41,043 nt of DNA from an uncultured Oscillospiraceae bacterium (GCA_934636305.1 CAKUAM010000011.1:1-41043); one strand, 5' to 3'. Shown: positions 7,773 to 16,787, counted from the stretch's first letter. Notes: generated by a model from the sequence alone, not told the origin. Numbers and translations: made by a program.

Positions 7773-8954
7773 TTATCCATGCAGCTTTGCTGTCTCCAGC
7801 AGCGACTGTACCTGCTCGTCGGACAGGTCATCGTTCCAGAGAAGCTTGTACGCCTCCTGCGTCTTTGCCGCAATATCATAGTCATAATACTGCGGATACA
7901 GCAGATTGCCAAGCCACCATACGCCAAGCAGCATGTTTAGGCTCGGGGGATTGGACAGCCAGTTATACGGCTCAGACGGAATCTGGCAGTAGCTTCCCGA
8001 CTGTACCGCGCGCAGCGTGCTCCACGCCTCGTCCTGCGCCACAGTGTCATACAGACTGCCGGCTGCAAAAAGAATCACATCCGGGTCAAACGTATACAGC
8101 TGCTCAAGGTTAATGATGTTGCCGCCGCCCTTGTTGCTGACATCCTCAACCACGATGGCGTTCTCTGCCCCCACCAGATCCAGCACCTGTGCCTGGACAG
8201 AGCCCTTGGCATTGGTGCCAAGGCCATCCTCGCCGGAGGTATACATGACGGACACGCGCTCGTCATCCTGGATCTTTGCGCTGTTTTCCTCAGCCATCGC
8301 AACCGTCTCATCCACGAACGCCGCAATTTCCTCACCGCGCGCCGCCTTGCCGCTCAGAATCGTGCCGAGCGTGCGGTACGCATCTGCCATGTGCGGCAGG
8401 TCCGCCTCGATGAATACAACCGGGATGCCCACCTGCTCCTGCAGGCCGTCAAGGTCGGCTGCCATATCGTCCTTCTTGTCGCCAAGGTCAATAATAAGCT
8501 GTGCGCCGGAGGCCAGCAGCGCCTCAAGATTAAGGTTTGCCTTACTGCCATACATCTGGCCCGTCGCGGGCAGCTCCGCCAGCCGCGCATCCAGATATGC
8601 CATCTGCGCCGCAGAGGGCTCTGCGTTGATCGTCACCATGTATTCCGGCGCAATGGAGGCCAGGAACATAGACGCGACAGCTCCGCTCGGCGCCACGCTC
8701 GTCACCTCTGCCGGAATCGTCACAACACGGCCAAGGGAGTCGGTAACGTCAACGGTCTGTGCCGGTTCCTCCTCCGGCTCAGCCTCAGGCTCCGCAACCG
8801 GCTCCTCGGACTGCTCCGCCGGCTGCTCGTCCGGTTGCGTCTCGGTCTGCGCTGTATCCTGCTGCGCAGGCTGTGTCTGGGCTGTGCAGGCTGTCAGACA
8901 GGAAAAGGCCATCAGCACAGCAAGCAGCAAAGCAAATAATTTCTTCACGTCCAT
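7773..8954 (-). CDS. substrate-binding lipoprotein of a BtuF/FecB-type ABC importer (second binding protein)
   Basis: The 393-residue protein starts with a lipoprotein signal (MDVKKLFALLL...LTAC, Cys23), then a Pro/Glu/Gln-rich linker to about residue 65, then a periplasmic-binding fold of the cobalamin/siderophore class. Typical blocks are VDVTDSLGRVVTIPAEVTSVAPS, LEALLASGAQLIIDLG and, late, ILFAAGSLYDTV. It would capture a metal-chelate or corrinoid ligand outside the membrane. ATG 8954 follows AAGGAGG. It has its own promoter (8990-9018) and lies downstream of the ATPase gene of the same cluster, so it may share the permease with the first binding protein or serve another one. The ligand cannot be told from sequence. 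Confidence 0.88.
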   Translation of the reverse strand: MDVKKLFALLLAVLMAFSCLTACTAQTQPAQQDTAQTETQPDEQPAEQSEEPVAEPEAEPEEEPAQTVDVTDSLGRVVTIPAEVTSVAPSGAVASMFLASIAPEYMVTINAEPSAAQMAYLDARLAELPATGQMYGSKANLNLEALLASGAQLIIDLGDKKDDMAADLDGLQEQVGIPVVFIEADLPHMADAYRTLGTILSGKAARGEEIAAFVDETVAMAEENSAKIQDDERVSVMYTSGEDGLGTNAKGSVQAQVLDLVGAENAIVVEDVSNKGGGNIINLEQLYTFDPDVILFAAGSLYDTVAQDEAWSTLRAVQSGSYCQIPSEPYNWLSNPPSLNMLLGVWWLGNLLYPQYYDYDIAAKTQEAYKLLWNDDLSDEQVQSLLETAKLHG

Positions 8955-8989
8955 GGGTTATCCTCCTTTGAATATAACGCTATGGTTGT

Positions 8990-9018
8990 ATTATAACAAA
9001 AGGCGGCAATTGACGCAA
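8990..9018 (-). promoter_or_regulatory. promoter of the second binding-protein gene
   Basis: On the minus strand -35 TTGCGT (9013-9018) and -10 TATAAT (8990-8995) are 17 bases apart, about 36 bases before the start codon. This suggests the binding protein can be expressed apart from the permease genes. Confidence 0.7.
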
Positions 9019-9084
9019 GCTTTCGTTCTGTATTTTCAAATTATTCTTTTTATTATTCGTTATTGTCAAATTCGCACAGGCCAT

Positions 9085-9123
9085 GCAAAAGCCCTCCCGC
9101 ATCCGTTTTGCAGGAGGGCTTTT
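9085..9123 (-). terminator. terminator after the ABC ATPase gene
   Basis: An AAAAGCCCTCC arm pairs with GGAGGGCTTTTT around a roughly 16-base loop. Read on the minus strand it ends in GGGCTTTTG. The plus reading also has a T tract, so it may act both ways. Confidence 0.75.
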
Positions 9124-9290
9124 TGTAAAACGCCAGACTATTTTATGTCAGAAAGGATGACCGGAAATGTAGGAACGAACGGTCGCGGCATCTGTTTGTA
9201 CAGCAGCTGTCCGTTTCAGCTTGCGTAATCAGCATACCAGATTTCTCTCCGCCGCGCAAGCGTTATATTCGTTATTGTCGTAATATGATA

Positions 9291-10067
9291 TCACAATATC
9301 GAATCTTCGTTCCATTGCGCATACATCTGCCGCATCCATGCCGGCACATCCATGCCATAAACCGCATTCAGGTGTCCAGGGCTCAGCACATCCTGCGCGC
9401 GTCCCAGTGCAACAGGCTTTCCCCGGTCGAGCAGCAGTGCCCTGGTCCCGAACGCACGCGCCAGCGAAAGATCATGCACCACGCTCACAACTGCACGCCC
9501 CGGCTGCTGCAGCCAGGTGTCGATCAGCGCAAAAATCTGCTTCTGATAGATCAGATCCAGATGGTTCGTCGGCTCGTCCAGCAACAAAAGCTTTGGATCC
9601 TGTGCCAGCACCTGCGCCAGAAATGTCCGCTGCAGCTCACCGCCGGAAAGCGTCAGCACCGACTGCTGCCGCTGTGCCTGCAGACCGACAAGCGCAATGG
9701 CCCGGTCGACCATCTCGCGGTCATCGTCCGCCTGCCGGCCAAAAAGCCCTGCGGAGTAGGCAAACCGCCCCAGGCGCACAACCTCCTCCACCGTAAAGCC
9801 ATAGCCGACGAAGTGCTTCTGCGCCAGAACACCGATGGTCCGCGCACGCTGCGCCGGCTTCATTCTGGCAACATCCTGCCCATTGCAGCTTACCTGTCCT
9901 GTATACGGCAGCTCCTGCGTAATTGCCGCCAGCACCGTGGATTTGCCCGCGCCATTTGGCCCGACAATCATCATCCACTGCCCCTCGGCTACCGTAAAAT
10001 CCAGTCCGTCCACAATTGTGCGCTGCCCGATCCGGACAAAAAGGCCGCTTACCTCCAGCATCGGCAT
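9291..10067 (-). CDS. ATP-binding protein of a BtuD/FecE-type ABC importer
   Basis: The 258-residue protein is a complete ABC ATPase. Walker A is GPNGAGKST (about residues 36-44), the Q loop follows at VLAQKH, the signature is LSGGELQRTFLAQVLAQDP, Walker B is LLLLDEPTNHLD and the switch histidine is in SVVHDL. The closest pattern is the group serving vitamin B12, heme and iron-siderophore importers. It would energise the FecCD-type permease encoded just upstream; only two bases separate the permease stop and this ATG, which follows GGAGCG. An ATG two codons later is an alternative start. Confidence 0.93.
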   Translation of the reverse strand: MPMLEVSGLFVRIGQRTIVDGLDFTVAEGQWMMIVGPNGAGKSTVLAAITQELPYTGQVSCNGQDVARMKPAQRARTIGVLAQKHFVGYGFTVEEVVRLGRFAYSAGLFGRQADDDREMVDRAIALVGLQAQRQQSVLTLSGGELQRTFLAQVLAQDPKLLLLDEPTNHLDLIYQKQIFALIDTWLQQPGRAVVSVVHDLSLARAFGTRALLLDRGKPVALGRAQDVLSPGHLNAVYGMDVPAWMRQMYAQWNEDSIL

Positions 10068-10069
10068 CC

Positions 10070-11098
10070 TCAGCGCTCCTTTCTCGACTGGTAGAAGATA
10101 AATACGAACACAATCGCGCCTACAAAGCTTGTCACCACGCCGATCGGCAGCTCCAGCGGATTGAGCAGAATTCTCGCCGCCAGATCCGCCAGCATCAGAA
10201 ACGACGCGCCGGCAAACATGGCCGCCGGCAGGAGCCGCTTGTGGTTCGGCCCGACGAGCATCCGCGTCATATGCGGCGTCACAAGGCCGACAAAGCCAAT
10301 CGTGCCGCCGATAGAGACACAGACGCCGATGAGCCCCGACACCACGATCAGCAGCACCAGCTTTGCCCGTCGCACATCCACGCCGACGGCACGTGCATTG
10401 TCCTCACCGATGGCAAAGGCGTTGAGAATTTGTCCATGCAGTAAAATCACCGTCCCGCACACCGCGAGCGCCGCAGCCAGCACAGCCGCGTTCTGCATGG
10501 TGCTGCCGCTGAGGCTGCCCATCGTCCAGAACGTGATTTTCTGCACCTTGTCGCCTGCAAAGGTAATCACGATGCTCATCACGCTTGAGACAAACATGGA
10601 AAAGATCACGCCAATCAAAATGATTGTATTCGTTGCCAGCGACCGGTCGAGCTTATAGGACAGCGTCAGAATCACCAGCAACGACCCGAACGCGAACACA
10701 ATTGCCATCACCATTGTCCCCGCAAAGGGAACTGACGGCAGCGTAATGCTGAATGCAATCGCAATCACCGCGCCAAGCGACGCCCCGGAGGACACACCCA
10801 GCGTCGAGCCGTCCGCCAGCGGGTTTTTCAGCAGCCCCTGCATGGCCGCGCCCGCCAGCGACAAGGACGCCCCCGTCAGCGCCACGCAGATCACGCGCGG
10901 CAGACGGATCGGCAGGATAGACATTGCCAGTCCTTCTGGCCTTTCCCCGCCCGTCAACGCCGCTGCCAGACACGCAAGCGTATCCCGCAGCGGGATCTGC
11001 ACGCTGCCCACACACACGCACAGGCATAAGACCGCCAGCGTCACCACAGCAAACAGCAGATATTCCGGGAGGCTGAACGTTTCACGCCGTGTGTGCAT
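10070..11098 (-). CDS. FecCD/BtuC-family ABC permease
   Basis: The 342-residue protein has about ten membrane segments and family-typical blocks: RLPRVICVALTGASLSLAGAAMQGLLKNPLADGSTLGVSSGASLGAV in the first third (NPLA and GVSSGA are strongly conserved), then FWTMGSL, and the late GxIGFVGLVTPHMTRMLVGPNHKRLLPAA, which contacts the ATPase. It forms the membrane channel of a metal-chelate or corrinoid importer. It is followed by its ATPase at two bases and preceded by the first binding protein 18 bases upstream, so the three form a tight operon. Confidence 0.93.
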   Translation of the reverse strand: MHTRRETFSLPEYLLFAVVTLAVLCLCVCVGSVQIPLRDTLACLAAALTGGERPEGLAMSILPIRLPRVICVALTGASLSLAGAAMQGLLKNPLADGSTLGVSSGASLGAVIAIAFSITLPSVPFAGTMVMAIVFAFGSLLVILTLSYKLDRSLATNTIILIGVIFSMFVSSVMSIVITFAGDKVQKITFWTMGSLSGSTMQNAAVLAAALAVCGTVILLHGQILNAFAIGEDNARAVGVDVRRAKLVLLIVVSGLIGVCVSIGGTIGFVGLVTPHMTRMLVGPNHKRLLPAAMFAGASFLMLADLAARILLNPLELPIGVVTSFVGAIVFVFIFYQSRKER

Positions 11099-11116
11099 GG
11101 TAAAAACTCCAATCTA

Positions 11117-12130
11117 TTATTCTGCGTTTACAAAATCGTACAGAGCCTGTGCGCCGTCGGCCAGTCTCGGGCCGGGACGGGAGAGCTCATTGTCCGGCAG
11201 GTTCAGGATCTTCTGATCCTTGACAGCCGTTACGTTTTCCCAGCCCGGTCTTGCCATGATTTCCTCCTCCGGCGTCGGGCCCTCGCCATAGTACATGGAG
11301 ATGGTCACAATATAATCCGGATTGCGTTCAAGCACCTGCTCCTCAGAGATCTGGGCCCAGCCCTCCACATCGGCAAAGCAGTTCTTGAGGCCCAGCATCG
11401 TTGCAATCTCATCCATAAACGTGCCGGAGCCTGCCGTCCAGAGGCCGTACTCCAGCGGGGATACCTCAAAGTAGATCGACTTTGTTCCGTCGCCGGCGTT
11501 TTCGCTGACCGCGTCAAACGTCTGCTTCATGGAATCGATCAGCTGCGCCGCCTCGTCCTGCTTGCCAACCAGCTCACCGATCATCTCAATGGCCGTATAG
11601 ACGCCTGCGATGTCCTGCGCATCGCTGACCGCCACGCGGATCCCGGCAGCCTCCAGCTGCTGTACCTGTTCATCCGTCTGCGCCATGGTGCTCATGATGA
11701 GCAGCTGCGGCTGCAGTGCAATAATCTGCTCCAGGTTGGTGTCCGCGCCGGACTCCACCGCCGTGATCTCCTGCACCTCTGCCGGATAATCGCAGTATTT
11801 ACCGCGGCCGACGATCGTGTCGCCGGCACCGATGGCATAGAGAATTTCACAGTCCGACGGCGTCAGCGCAACAATCCGCGTGGCCGGCTCGTCCAGGGTA
11901 ACCTCGTGGCCCGTCATGTCCGTGACAGTTACTGCCTTGCTTTCCGGCTGTTCATCCTCCGGCTGCTCTGCACCGGCCGATTCTTCTGATTCGGCCGTCT
12001 GTTCCGGCTGCGTCTGCTCCGTCGTCTGTTCCGGCTGAGCCGGCTCTGCCTTCTGCGCGCAGCCAGTCACCACGGACAGAAGCAGCAGTGCCGCAAGCAG
12101 CAGCGCAAGAATTTTCTTCATGTTCTTCAT
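11117..12130 (-). CDS. substrate-binding lipoprotein of the BtuF/FecB-type importer (first binding protein)
   Basis: The 337-residue protein has a lipoprotein signal (MKNMKKILALLL...VTGC, Cys24), a Glu/Gln/Pro-rich spacer to about residue 65, then the class III binding-protein fold: VTVTDMTGHEVTLDEPATRIVALTPSDCEILYAIGAGDTIVGRGKYCDYP, LEQIIALQPQLLIMS and IDSMKQTFDAV. The opening resembles binding proteins for cobalamin, heme or siderophores. ATG 12130 follows AAAGGAGAA; an in-frame ATG at 12193 has no ribosome site. It heads the operon with permease and ATPase. No cobalamin riboswitch was found in the 180 bases upstream, so B12 remains only one option, despite a cbiB gene 7.5 kb away. Confidence 0.9.
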   Translation of the reverse strand: MKNMKKILALLLAALLLLSVVTGCAQKAEPAQPEQTTEQTQPEQTAESEESAGAEQPEDEQPESKAVTVTDMTGHEVTLDEPATRIVALTPSDCEILYAIGAGDTIVGRGKYCDYPAEVQEITAVESGADTNLEQIIALQPQLLIMSTMAQTDEQVQQLEAAGIRVAVSDAQDIAGVYTAIEMIGELVGKQDEAAQLIDSMKQTFDAVSENAGDGTKSIYFEVSPLEYGLWTAGSGTFMDEIATMLGLKNCFADVEGWAQISEEQVLERNPDYIVTISMYYGEGPTPEEEIMARPGWENVTAVKDQKILNLPDNELSRPGPRLADGAQALYDFVNAE

Positions 12131-12233
12131 TGTTGTGTTCTCCTTTTTCTGCCTGCCCTTTCCGGGCCGGCAAGATTCTATCTGTAACTGCATATGCTAT
12201 TGGAACACCTGCAGAAACATACGCCATACCAGC

Positions 12234-12262
12234 TTGACAAAGCCGTCTGTATTCTATATAGT
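12234..12262 (+). promoter_or_regulatory. promoter of malic enzyme
   Basis: -35 TTGACA (12234-12239) and -10 TATAGT (12257-12262) are 17 bases apart. The leader to the ATG at 12311 is about 40 bases. Confidence 0.7.
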
Positions 12263-12310
12263 ACCAATCGGGTTTTGCCTGCGCAGCAGGCAATGGAAAG
12301 GAGCATTCCC

Positions 12311-13483
12311 ATGGATTACGCAAAGGAGTCCCTGCGCCTGCATGGCGAGTGGAAGGGAAAAATTGAAGTCACCGCAAGAGTGCCGGTTGAGACGAAGGAC
12401 GACCTGTCTCTTGCCTATACGCCGGGCGTCGCGCAGCCGTGCCTCGAAATTCAGAAGGACATCGAGAAAAGTTACGAGCTGACCCGCCGCTGGAATTTAT
12501 GCGCCGTCATTACCGACGGCTCGGCCGTCCTTGGCCTCGGCGATATCGGCCCGGAGGCCGGCATGCCCGTCATGGAGGGCAAATGCGTGCTCTTTAAGTC
12601 CTTCGGCGACGTGGATGCATTTCCGCTCTGCGTCAAAACGAAGGATGTGGACGAGTTTGTGAACACCGTCTATAACATTTCCGGCTCGTTCGGCGGCATC
12701 AATCTGGAGGACATCTCCGCCCCGCGCTGCTTTGAAATCGAGCGCAAGCTCAAGGAACGCTGCGACATCCCCATCTTCCACGACGACCAGCATGGCACGG
12801 CAGTCATCACCCTCGCCGGTCTGACCAACGCGCTGAAGGTTGTCGGCAAGAAGAAGGAGGACGTGAAGATCGTCACCTCCGGCGCCGGCGCGGCAGCCAT
12901 CGCGATCGTGAAGCTGCTGCTCTCCGCGGGCTTCCGGAACGTCACGATGTGCGACCGGAAGGGCGCGATCTACAAGGGCCGTGAGGGTCTCAACTGGATC
13001 AAGGAGGAAATGGCCGAGGCCACGAACCTCGAGCACAAGGCCGGAAGCCTTGCCGACATGCTCGTCGGCGCGGACGTGTTCATCGGCGTCAGCGCGCCCG
13101 GCACGGTCACGACCGAGATGGTCAAGACCATGAACAAGGATGCCATCGTCTTTGCCTGCGCGAACCCGACGCCGGAAATTTTCCCGGAGGATGCAAAGGC
13201 CGGCGGCGCGAAGGTCATCTCGACCGGCCGGAGCGATTACCCGAACCAGATCAACAACGTTCTGGCCTTCCCGGGCATCTTCCGTGGTGCGTTCGACGTG
13301 CGCGCGTCGGATATCAACGAAGAAATGAAGATGGCTGCGGCGAAGGCTCTTGCGGAGCTGATCTCCGACGATGAGCTCTCGGAGGACTATATCATCCCCA
13401 AGGCCTTCGACCACCGCGTCGGCCCGGCTGTTGCCAAAGCTGTTGCCGAGGCCGCAAGAAGAAGCGGCGTGGCAAGGATCTGA
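12311..13483 (+). CDS. malic enzyme (oxaloacetate-decarboxylating malate dehydrogenase)
   Basis: The 390-residue protein is a short bacterial malic enzyme that converts malate to pyruvate and CO2 with reduction of NAD(P). Seen in order: [16 protein letters not shown] with the catalytic tyrosine, [31 protein letters not shown] with the active-site lysine region, [15 protein letters not shown] and FHDDQHGTA for metal binding, [12 protein letters not shown] as the dinucleotide fold, and late FACANPTPE and [17 protein letters not shown] 12311 follows AAAGGAG; the in-frame ATG at 12194 precedes the promoter. Cofactor preference cannot be read. It is followed by hairpins at 13491 and beyond, so it is probably monocistronic. 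Confidence 0.95.
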   Translation: MDYAKESLRLHGEWKGKIEVTARVPVETKDDLSLAYTPGVAQPCLEIQKDIEKSYELTRRWNLCAVITDGSAVLGLGDIGPEAGMPVMEGKCVLFKSFGDVDAFPLCVKTKDVDEFVNTVYNISGSFGGINLEDISAPRCFEIERKLKERCDIPIFHDDQHGTAVITLAGLTNALKVVGKKKEDVKIVTSGAGAAAIAIVKLLLSAGFRNVTMCDRKGAIYKGREGLNWIKEEMAEATNLEHKAGSLADMLVGADVFIGVSAPGTVTTEMVKTMNKDAIVFACANPTPEIFPEDAKAGGAKVISTGRSDYPNQINNVLAFPGIFRGAFDVRASDINEEMKMAAAKALAELISDDELSEDYIIPKAFDHRVGPAVAKAVAEAARRSGVARI

Positions 13484-13489
13484 CCGTCC

Positions 13490-13516
13490 CAGGGCGCTGC
13501 AGTGCGCAGCGCCCTT
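13490..13516 (+). repeat. 27-bp direct repeat hairpin, copy 1 (terminator-like)
   Basis: Arms AGGGCGCTGC (13491-13500) and GCAGCGCCCT (13506-13515) form a perfect 10-bp stem with loop AGTGC. The identical 27 bases recur at 13679-13705. This copy follows the malic enzyme stop but has only a short T tail. Confidence 0.8.
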
Positions 13517-13678
13517 CAGCGTGTCGAAAAAGTCTTTTCGCCCCGCTGAGACAGTTTTCCGAACTTTGAAAAAGTTCGGAAAACTGGTTGATTGAACGCG
13601 AAGGGGGCTCTTTGCCCCCTTCACTCTTCCCCTGCTACTCTGTTTTCCAACTCCTTTTCGTGGTTTTTTGACAGTCTC

Positions 13679-13711
13679 CAGGGCGCTGCAGTGCGCAGCG
13701 CCCTTCTTTTT
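13679..13711 (+). terminator. 27-bp repeat hairpin, copy 2, with T tract
   Basis: This is the same 10-bp stem as at 13490-13516, here followed by TTCTTTTTG, so it is the better intrinsic terminator. It is the last hairpin before the AT-rich promoter region. Confidence 0.7.
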
Positions 13712-14002
13712 GTGTAAGTATGCGGCAATCGGCAGGGGCATCTGCCTGCCCCCCGTCGATTCTCTGGGGCGCCTAAGTATACCTGTCATGCTGTCATTTT
13801 ACAAGAAGAGCACAAAAAATACAAGTCCCGCCCAAAACATGCACTCCACTTTGCATATATACATATTGCGTATATATTTTTAAGAGACCAGCTCAATGCA
13901 AAAAAGCTGTATTTTCTGATATTCCGCTTTGTTTTGTGCATTCTGCATTCTTTCTTCCACTTTCTCGCACTGATGTTGTATGTATTTTTTATCATTTCCC
14001 TC

Positions 14003-14030
14003 TTGACAATATGCATATCACGTGTATAAT
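14003..14030 (+). promoter_or_regulatory. promoter of the amino-acid ABC importer
   Basis: -35 TTGACA (14003-14008) and -10 TATAAT (14025-14030) are 16 bases apart. The spacer holds ATATGCATAT, a palindrome that could bind a regulator. Confidence 0.75.
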
Positions 14031-14083
14031 TATGAGCATACAAAACATGAATTGACGCACACGCGTCACAGGAGGAAACGAAC

Positions 14084-15034
14084 ATGAAAAAGATTCTTGC
14101 ACTGCTGCTTGCAGCTGTGATGGTGCTGAGCATGGTTGCCTGCGCCTCGACTGCAAAGACGGACTCCACCACAACCGACACCGCTGCAGACACCACCGAT
14201 GCTGCAGCAGATACCGCAGACACGGCCGGCGACTCTGATGCCTCTGCAGAAGCTCCCGAGGCTGCCGCTGAGATTTCTACGGTTGTTCCCGGCAAGCTGA
14301 CCGTTGCCACCAGCCCGGACTTTGCACCGTACGAGTTCTATGCACTCGACGAAAACAATGATCCGAAGCTCGCTGGCTTTGACGTTGCGCTTGCACAGTA
14401 TGTCGCTGATTATCTGGGTCTTGAACTTGACGTCATCCCGATGGACTTCGACGGTGTTCTCAACGAGCTTGCCACCGGCAACGTCGATCTCGGCATGGCC
14501 GGCCTGTCCCCGGATCCGGCACGGGCAGATGCCATGGACTTCTCCGATCTCTATTATATTGGCGGCCAGTCCTTTGTGACGGTCAAGTCCAAGGCTGATC
14601 TGTTCACGGATCTTGCCTCTGCCAACAAGGCTGAGTATTCCATCGGCGCACAGAACGGCTCCATCCAGTACGATCTGGCCGTGGAAAACACCCCGGACGC
14701 TGACATTGTCTCTCTGACCAAGGTGACTGACATCATCGGCGATCTGCTTAACGACAAGCTGGACGGCGCATTCATCGAAACTGCTGTTGCAGAAAACTAT
14801 GCAAAGAACTATCCTGATCTTGTGATCGTCTGTGACGTTCCCTACGATGTTGCTGGCTCCGCAATCGGTGTCATGAAGGGCAACGATTCCCTGATGGCCG
14901 GCGTCAACGAAGCCATCGCCGCTGCTCTGGCCGACGGCTCCATGGATCAGTTCATTGCCGAAGCAAACGAGCTGTCCGCTGGCAACGTCTACGAAGGTCT
15001 GCTCGACGAGAACGGCCAGATTTCCGAAGGTTAA
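14084..15034 (+). CDS. amino-acid ABC transporter substrate-binding lipoprotein
   Basis: The 316-residue protein begins with a lipoprotein signal (MKKILALLLAAVMVLSMVAC, Cys20), a Thr/Asp/Ala-rich linker to about residue 65, then an SBP_bac_3 domain. Blocks seen are LTVATSPDFAPYEFYALDE, LAGFDVALAQYVADYLGLELDVIPMDFDGVLNELATGNVDLGMAGLSPDPAR and the second-lobe YSIGAQNGSIQYDLAVEN, typical of polar amino-acid binders. It would deliver amino acids to the permease encoded next. ATG 14084 follows ACAGGAGGAAAC. A weak hairpin between this gene and the permease probably lowers expression of the membrane parts relative to the binding protein. Confidence 0.93.
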   Translation: MKKILALLLAAVMVLSMVACASTAKTDSTTTDTAADTTDAAADTADTAGDSDASAEAPEAAAEISTVVPGKLTVATSPDFAPYEFYALDENNDPKLAGFDVALAQYVADYLGLELDVIPMDFDGVLNELATGNVDLGMAGLSPDPARADAMDFSDLYYIGGQSFVTVKSKADLFTDLASANKAEYSIGAQNGSIQYDLAVENTPDADIVSLTKVTDIIGDLLNDKLDGAFIETAVAENYAKNYPDLVIVCDVPYDVAGSAIGVMKGNDSLMAGVNEAIAAALADGSMDQFIAEANELSAGNVYEGLLDENGQISEG

Positions 15035-15062
15035 TTCCTGAAAGCTGAAATTTCAACCGCAA

Positions 15063-15090
15063 AGCCTCTCCCGTGACCCGGAGAGGCTCT
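15063..15090 (+). terminator. weak hairpin between binding protein and permease genes
   Basis: AGCCTCTCC (15063-15071) pairs with GGAGAGGCT (15080-15088), followed only by CTTG. It probably acts as a partial terminator or RNA-stabilising hairpin rather than a full stop. Confidence 0.6.
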
Positions 15091-15117
15091 TGCGTGTCTT
15101 ATGACGGAGGAACTCAT

Positions 15118-15960
15118 ATGTTTACTGCTGCTGGCTTTGCAAAGGCGCTTGCCTATTGGAAGCTGTTTTTACAGGGCGTGGTGTGCACCGTATGCCTGTC
15201 CCTGCTGACGGTCCTGTTTGGTTTTCTTCTGGCGCTGCTGATTACGGGTATGCGGATGTCCGATTTTCGCCCCTTCCGCGCGTTGGCAATGACCCGTGAC
15301 GGACACGAACGTGAGGATGGCTTTGCTGCAAAGCTCAGCCGCTTCAACCCTATCCGCTTTATTGCCACCGTCTATGTTGAACTGTTCCGCGCCACGCCAA
15401 TGGTTGTGCAGATCATGCTCGTCTATTACGGTCTGTTCAACGGCGTGAAGGTTCTGCCGGGATTCATGCTCTTTGGCTTTATCCGCTTTGAACGTTTCTT
15501 CCCGGGCGTTGTGGCACTGGCGCTGAACTCCGGCGCGTATCTGTCTGAGATCATCCGTTCCGGCATCCAGTCCATCGACGGCGGGCAGTCGGAGGCCTCG
15601 CGTTCGCTTGGTCTTTCCAAGCTGCAGACCATGCGCTTTATTATTCTGCCGCAGGCCATCCGCAATATCCTGCCGGCCATTGCCAACGAATTTGTCACCA
15701 TCATCAAGGAGTCGGCCATCTGCTTTACCATCGGCGTGCAGGACATCATGTCCGCTGTCAACTCGGTCAAGGGCGCGACCTACCGGATCACCGAGGCGCT
15801 GGTCATCGCAACGGCGCTGTACTTCTGCCTGACATACCCGACAAGCAAGGTCATTGCCCACTTTGAAAAGAAAATGAGCGCCGGCACCAATCGCAACGCC
15901 GCGAATGCCAACACCACGCACAAGCGCAAGGCCAGTGCCGAGGAGGGATTGTCGAAATGA
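15118..15960 (+). CDS. polar amino-acid ABC transporter permease (HisM/GlnP type)
   Basis: The 280-residue protein has the GlnP/HisM fold: an N-terminal membrane helix, [20 protein letters not shown], then [63 protein letters not shown], which contains the EAA loop that docks the ATPase. It is longer than the usual 215-230 residues because of a hydrophilic stretch around residues 55-80 and a basic tail (HKRKASAEE). ATG 15118 follows GACGGAGGAA; the in-frame ATG at 15073 lies too near the hairpin and lacks a site. The stop overlaps the ATPase start by four bases (ATGA), showing translational coupling. Confidence 0.93.
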   Translation: MFTAAGFAKALAYWKLFLQGVVCTVCLSLLTVLFGFLLALLITGMRMSDFRPFRALAMTRDGHEREDGFAAKLSRFNPIRFIATVYVELFRATPMVVQIMLVYYGLFNGVKVLPGFMLFGFIRFERFFPGVVALALNSGAYLSEIIRSGIQSIDGGQSEASRSLGLSKLQTMRFIILPQAIRNILPAIANEFVTIIKESAICFTIGVQDIMSAVNSVKGATYRITEALVIATALYFCLTYPTSKVIAHFEKKMSAGTNRNAANANTTHKRKASAEEGLSK

Positions 15961-16724
15961 GCAGTTTGATTGAAGTCAAGCACCTGAAAAAGTATTATAA
16001 TAAGGGCGAGATCAAAGCACTCGACGACGTGAGCGTCAACATTGACCGCGGCGACGTGATGGTCGTCATCGGCCCGTCCGGCTCCGGTAAATCGACGCTT
16101 CTCCGGTCTTTGAATCTTTTGGAGGTTCCGACAGCCGGCGAGATCATCTTTGACGGCGTGGACATCACAAAGAAAAAGATCAAAAATGCCACCGGCAAAT
16201 GGGTCAAGCTGGACCTGGACATGCACCGGCAGAAAATGGGCATGGTGTTCCAGCATTTTAATCTGTTCCCCCACATGACCATTCTGGACAACATGACGCT
16301 CGCTCCCATTCAGGTTAAGCACATGAAAAAAGCTGATGCAGAGAAAAAAGCACAGGAGCTGCTGGCGCGTGTCGGTCTTGCCGACCGTGCGGATGCCTAC
16401 CCCATCCAGCTCTCCGGCGGCCAGAAGCAGCGTGTTGCCATTGTCCGCGCGCTGATGATGGAGCCTGACGTCATGCTTTTTGACGAGCCAACCAGCGCCC
16501 TCGACCCTGAGATGGTCGGCGAGGTGCTGGAGGTCATGAAGGAGCTGGCACAGGAAGGCATGACCATGGTCGTCGTCACGCACGAGATGGGCTTTGCCCG
16601 TGAGGTCGGCAACCGCGTTCTGTTCATGGCTGACGGCAAACTTGTCGAGCAGGGCACCCCGGAGGATATTTTCACGCATCCACAGCATCCGCGCCTGAAG
16701 GATTTTCTCAGCAAAGTGCTGTAA
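15957..16724 (+). CDS. polar amino-acid ABC transporter ATP-binding protein (GlnQ type)
   Basis: The 255-residue ABC ATPase has Walker [10 protein letters not shown] (about residues 39-47), the Q loop [14 protein letters not shown], the signature [17 protein letters not shown], Walker [17 protein letters not shown] and the switch [13 protein letters not shown], all standard for polar amino-acid importers. A short lysine-rich insertion lies at [11 protein letters not shown]. It completes the importer with the two preceding genes and overlaps the permease stop by four bases. A strong terminator follows at 16728-16766. Confidence 0.95.
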   Translation: MSSLIEVKHLKKYYNKGEIKALDDVSVNIDRGDVMVVIGPSGSGKSTLLRSLNLLEVPTAGEIIFDGVDITKKKIKNATGKWVKLDLDMHRQKMGMVFQHFNLFPHMTILDNMTLAPIQVKHMKKADAEKKAQELLARVGLADRADAYPIQLSGGQKQRVAIVRALMMEPDVMLFDEPTSALDPEMVGEVLEVMKELAQEGMTMVVVTHEMGFAREVGNRVLFMADGKLVEQGTPEDIFTHPQHPRLKDFLSKVL

Positions 16725-16727
16725 GTC

Positions 16728-16766
16728 CAGCGGGGAGCGCGCTGTGCGCTCCCCGCTGCATTTTTT
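16728..16766 (+). terminator. terminator of the amino-acid importer operon
   Basis: A perfect 13-bp GC-rich stem (16728-16740 with 16746-16758, loop GCTGT) is followed by CA and six T (16761-16766). Confidence 0.92.
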
Positions 16767-16787
16767 GAAGCCCGCAGGAGGTATCAT

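Larger units (their letters stand above)
8955..9290 (-). other. intergenic region between ATPase and second binding protein
   Basis: This 336-base gap holds the promoter at 8990-9018, a hairpin terminator at 9085-9123 and two copies of the 14-mer TATTCGTTATTGTC at 9054-9067 and 9266-9279. The second copy lies near another possible minus-strand promoter (TTGCGC, 17 bases, TATGCT). No coding sequence is evident. Confidence 0.65.
13484..14083. other. 600-base gene-free region with a train of hairpins
   Basis: From left to right: a hairpin at 13491-13515, a 16-bp perfect stem at 13552-13567 with 13571-13586, a GGGGG/CCCCC hairpin at 13600-13622, and a repeat of the first hairpin at 13680-13704 followed by a T tract. 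An AT-rich part with ATATATAC...GTATATAT near 13857-13880 precedes the promoter of the amino-acid importer at 14003-14030. No coding sequence is convincing on either strand. Confidence 0.75.

Noticed and set aside
12131..12310. Possible cobalamin riboswitch before the BtuFCD-like operon
   Set aside because: No B12-box-like GCCACTG core or space for a 200-base aptamer was found; only a GC-rich hairpin-like stretch lies in the leader.
12497..13789. 430-codon minus-strand frame opposite malic enzyme
   Set aside because: It crosses several hairpins and is antisense to a certain gene.
13484..14083. Hairpin train considered as a CRISPR array
   Set aside because: There are only two identical copies, separated by about 160 bases with unrelated hairpins between, and no cas genes.
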